From Candidatus Omnitrophota bacterium (GTDB lineage: Bacteria; Omnitrophota; Gorgyraeia; B26-G9), in contig DAOVNL010000040.1 in the NCBI GenBank assembly GCA_030630245.1, positions 1 to 7,038 on the forward strand: a stretch of 7,038 nucleotides of DNA, given 5' to 3'. Positions 5,657-7,038 of this stretch are shown one piece after another. The position numbers were made by a program, and so were the translations under genes. The notes under the pieces are model-generated. The model was not told the DNA's origin. It was given only the letters and a program-made list of their open reading frames with translations, and did not search any database. How positions within the stretch are numbered: position 1 is the stretch's first letter; every line of letters begins with the position of its first letter.

Positions 5657-5679
5657 GGGCCAGGTTTCGACTTGCCCCC
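5657..5679. repeat. REP-like palindrome, copy 2 (degenerate)
   Basis: CAGGT (5661-5665) pairs with ACTTG (5670-5674) around a TTCG loop, including one G-T pair, and is extended by GGG and CCC outside a mismatch. It shares CARGTYTCGACTTG with the perfect copy at 4958-4978. Like that copy, it stands between a stop codon and an attC-like element. Confidence 0.65.
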
Positions 5680-5690
5680 TATGTGCCCCA

Positions 5691-5752
5691 TGGTAACTTT
5701 TTAATCCACTCGACCCCCGAAACGTCAGGGCAGGTGAGTTTGAATGTTATGC
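5691..5752 (+). repeat. Candidate integron attC site 3 (best preserved)
   Basis: The 62-base element starts with a box ending GTAAC (5693-5697) and ends with GTTATGC (5746-5752), the right box found in many Vibrio cassette repeats. The stem is ACTC (5708-5711), an unpaired G5712, and ACCCCC (5713-5718). It pairs with GGG (5728-5730), a CA bulge, and GGTGAGT (5733-5739), around a 9-base loop. A single extrahelical base on one arm is a hallmark of attC recognition by integron integrases. Unpaired spacers of 10 and 6 bases separate stem and boxes. The left box (TGGTAAC) is a poor match to RYYYAAC outside AAC. Confidence 0.58.
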
Positions 5753-5766
5753 GCGAAACTAAAAAA

Positions 5767-5868
5767 ATGAATATAAATACTAGTAACCGAATTGAGCGTT
5801 TCGTACAGGATATTTTACTTGTTGATGAAGAGAAAGGTAGAACTCATAAACAAAAGGAGGTAAGATGA
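5767..5868 (+). CDS. Small hypothetical ORF coupled to the DUF4870 gene
   Basis: A 33-residue frame, MNINTSNRIERFVQDILLVD onward to KEVR, ends with a TGA at 5866-5868 that overlaps the next gene's start. The sequence is polar and helix-prone, with an IERFVQDILLVDEE core. I do not recognise a family. An earlier in-frame ATG at 5749 lies inside the right box of the attC-like site, giving 39 residues. No strong ribosome binding site precedes either start. It may be a leader that couples translation to the membrane protein, or a remnant of a longer regulator. The stop-start overlap is the main support for it being translated. Confidence 0.4.
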   Translation: MNINTSNRIERFVQDILLVDEEKGRTHKQKEVR

Positions 5869-6221
5869 TGGCGCAAGAAGAAAATAAAAAAGCCAATATG
5901 TGGGCTATGCTTTGTCATTTAACAGCACTTTCAACATATATCGGTATACCTTTTGGGCATATAATCGCTCCGCTTGTTATTTGGCTGATTAAAAAGGATG
6001 AGTTTCCTTTCGTAGATGAACAGGGGAAAGAATCACTGAATTTTCAAATTTCAATGACTATTTATGGAATTGCTGCTTGGATACTGTGTTTTATTTTAAT
6101 TGGGTTTGTTTTGCTTCCGGTAGTCCTGGTAGCCGATATAGTATTCATCATAATAGCAACAGTGAAAACAAATAAAGGCGAAGCCTATCGCTATCCCTTT
6201 ACAATAAGATTTATAAAATAA
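5868..6221 (+). CDS. DUF4870-family small membrane protein
   Basis: This 117-residue integral membrane protein has the DUF4870 layout. MWAMLCHLTAL (10-20) leads into a first hydrophobic region to about 40 (IPFGHIIAPLVIWLI). The conserved loop KKDEFPFVDEQGKESLNFQI follows at about 41-60, then a long hydrophobic stretch at 61-100 likely forming two membrane spans. It ends in a charged tail, GEAYRYPFTIRFIK. The family's biochemical role is unknown. The ATG at 5868 is preferred because AGGAGG (5855-5860) is seven bases upstream; the adjacent ATG at 5865 would be only four bases away. The gene overlaps the small ORF before it. DUF4870 genes also occur in accessory and cassette contexts, which fits its flanking attC-like repeats. 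Confidence 0.88.
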   Translation: MAQEENKKANMWAMLCHLTALSTYIGIPFGHIIAPLVIWLIKKDEFPFVDEQGKESLNFQISMTIYGIAAWILCFILIGFVLLPVVLVADIVFIIIATVKTNKGEAYRYPFTIRFIK

Positions 6222-6228
6222 TTTTTTG

Positions 6229-6295
6229 TAATAACTCAACCGACATTAAAGCGTCGGGACATGAGTTCTAAGAATACAACGTCTGAATGTTCGCG
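6229..6295 (+). repeat. Candidate attC-like inverted repeat 4 (degenerate)
   Basis: AACTCA (6233-6238), an unpaired A and CCGAC (6240-6244) pair with GTCGG (6253-6257), a GACA bulge and TGAGTT (6262-6267). The loop and right arm share AAAGCGTCGGG with the element at 4995-5037. The ACTC/GAGT arms match those of the element at 5691-5752. Further right, TGAATGTTCGCG (6284-6295) resembles TGAATGTTATGCG at the end of that element, separated by about 16 extra bases. The true right box is therefore ambiguous, and the site may be inactive. Confidence 0.42.
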
Positions 6296-6308
6296 ATTTT
6301 TTTGGAAT

Positions 6309-6337
6309 TTGATAAAGCGGCATATATGTGGTAACAT
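6309..6337 (+). promoter_or_regulatory. Possible promoter of the nucleotidyltransferase module
   Basis: TTGATA (6309-6314) and TAACAT (6332-6337) are 17 bases apart and match the sigma70 consensus at five and four of six positions. A start near 6344 would give a leader of about 38 bases. Ribosome binding before the gene is weak (AAGAAG at 6368-6373). A three-codon ORF, ATG-AAA-AAA-TGA at 6374-6385, overlaps the gene's ATG. Confidence 0.4.
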
Positions 6338-6381
6338 TACAGTGATTATAGTGTTTAGGTCAAAAATAAGAAGATGAAAAA

Positions 6382-6879
6382 ATGATTTTTTATGAAGAAA
6401 TATTAAAAGAGTTCCAAAAACAAAAAGTTAAATATGTGCTTGTAGGCGGTGTTGCTGTTAACCTCCTTGGCTCAATGCGCAGTACAGCTGATTTAGATAT
6501 ACTCGTTGAAATGAGTGATGATAATCTAAAAAAAATTGTCAAAATCTTAAGAAAATATAATTATCGCGTAAAACAACCTGTTGATCCAATGAAACTCGCT
6601 GATAAGGAAACCCGAAAAGACTGGATCAAAAATAAACACATGAAAGCGTTTAACTTCTATATAGAGAATGAATTAAAAGAAGTGGATATAATCATAGAAT
6701 CTCCTGTTTCCTTTAAAGAAGCTCAAAAAAACCATATATCCGTAAAAATTGATAATTTAGTCTTACCCGTAATTTCTATAAACAAGCTAATCAAAATGAA
6801 GAAAAAGACAGGGCGAACAATCGATAAATTAGACATAGAAGAATTACAAAAGATAAAAAAACTAAAGGAAAAGATATGA
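6382..6879 (+). CDS. Minimal nucleotidyltransferase-fold protein (AbiEii/DUF6036-like)
   Basis: This 165-residue protein is in the polymerase-beta-like nucleotidyltransferase superfamily. VGGVAVNLLG (21-30) holds the GG motif. RSTADLDIL (33-41) holds the paired acidic residues Asp37 and Asp39. VDIII (101-105) supplies Asp102 as the third metal ligand. The C-terminal VISINKLIKMKKKTGRTIDK with DIEEL (130-155) matches the Lys-rich helix and GR..D..DI pattern seen in AbiEii-like and DUF6036 proteins. All three catalytic Asp are present, so it is likely active, perhaps adding nucleotides to RNA or protein; the substrate is unknown. It overlaps the next small gene by four bases (ATGA). Pairing of such enzymes with a small gene and their presence among toxin-antitoxin modules suggest a toxin, anti-phage or antitoxin role, as inference. 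Confidence 0.82.
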   Translation: MIFYEEILKEFQKQKVKYVLVGGVAVNLLGSMRSTADLDILVEMSDDNLKKIVKILRKYNYRVKQPVDPMKLADKETRKDWIKNKHMKAFNFYIENELKEVDIIIESPVSFKEAQKNHISVKIDNLVLPVISINKLIKMKKKTGRTIDKLDIEELQKIKKLKEKI

Positions 6880-7038
6880 TTTTTAAATGGGAAACGGAAG
6901 AAGAGCGTCTTTTGAGATTTATGAAGATATCCCCAAAGAAGAAGTTAGAGTGGCTTCGGCAAATGAATGAATTCATTCTAAAATCTTCATCAAAAAGCGA
7001 CAGGCTAATTAGATGGAAACTGAGAAAAATTCACAAAT
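6876..7038 (+). CDS. Small partner gene of the nucleotidyltransferase, truncated by the window end
   Basis: The ATG at 6876 overlaps the stop of the upstream gene (ATGA), with AAGGAAAAG just before it. Fifty-four codons are open to the window edge. The product is highly charged: MIFKWETEEERLLRFMK, then SPKKKLEWLRQMNEFI, then SSSKSDRLIRWKLRK. The K-x-EWL-x-x-MNEF helix resembles short proteins often found beside stand-alone nucleotidyltransferases, whose function is undefined. The overlap points to coupled translation and a two-gene module. Total length and C terminus are unknown. Confidence 0.65.
   Translation, partial: MIFKWETEEERLLRFMKISPKKKLEWLRQMNEFILKSSSKSDRLIRWKLRKIHK

Noticed and set aside
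4135..6295. CRISPR array
   Set aside because: The repeats are few, hundreds of bases apart, imperfect and separated by coding modules, with no regular spacers and no cas genes.

Overview
The window joins a housekeeping metabolic segment (about 1-3760) to an AT-rich accessory segment (about 3760-7038). The host is probably an anaerobic or microaerophilic bacterium. It has an Fe-S type PurF and an NfnAB-type electron-bifurcating ferredoxin:NADP+ oxidoreductase. The degenerate heptamer repeat, the transposase debris and the A/T-rich small genes recall uncultured phyla such as Omnitrophota. That placement is an inference from style; the window has no marker gene that fixes it.

Metabolic segment, all on the plus strand. 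purF (4-1374) makes the first committed intermediate of purine synthesis. After a 136-bp gap holding a plausible sigma70-type promoter come nfnA (1511-2344) and nfnB (2347-3753), two bases apart. Together they encode a cytoplasmic flavin/Fe-S complex linking NADH, NADPH and ferredoxin pools. nfnB carries an in-frame 7-bp tandem repeat in the linker between its Fe-S and FAD domains.

Junction, 3754-4281. No intact gene is visible. On the minus strand (3840-3999) lies the core of a REP-associated, IS200-like tyrosine transposase, with its histidine motif, broken by a one-base frameshift in an eight-base homopolymer. It is followed by a candidate integron attC site (4135-4192).

Accessory segment, 4212-7038, all genes on the plus strand. 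In order: an RHH antitoxin with a RelE-type toxin; a BrnT-like toxin with an RHH antitoxin (gene order reversed); a 33-residue ORF coupled to a DUF4870 membrane protein; and a nucleotidyltransferase overlapping a small partner gene that runs off the window. Between these modules sit imperfect inverted repeats with attC-like architecture: an AAC-ending box, a bulged stem and a GTT-starting box. The best is at 5691-5752. Codirectional one- or two-gene modules rich in toxin-antitoxin systems and separated by such repeats are the layout of an integron cassette array. No integrase is in view, so this would be the interior of an array or a cluster of attC sites lacking an integrase.

The clearest regulatory find is upstream of the BrnT-like toxin. 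A near-consensus promoter encloses a perfect 7-bp inverted repeat, a likely antitoxin operator. Its predicted start site coincides with the A of the toxin ATG, suggesting a leaderless toxin message, while the antitoxin gene has a strong ribosome binding site.
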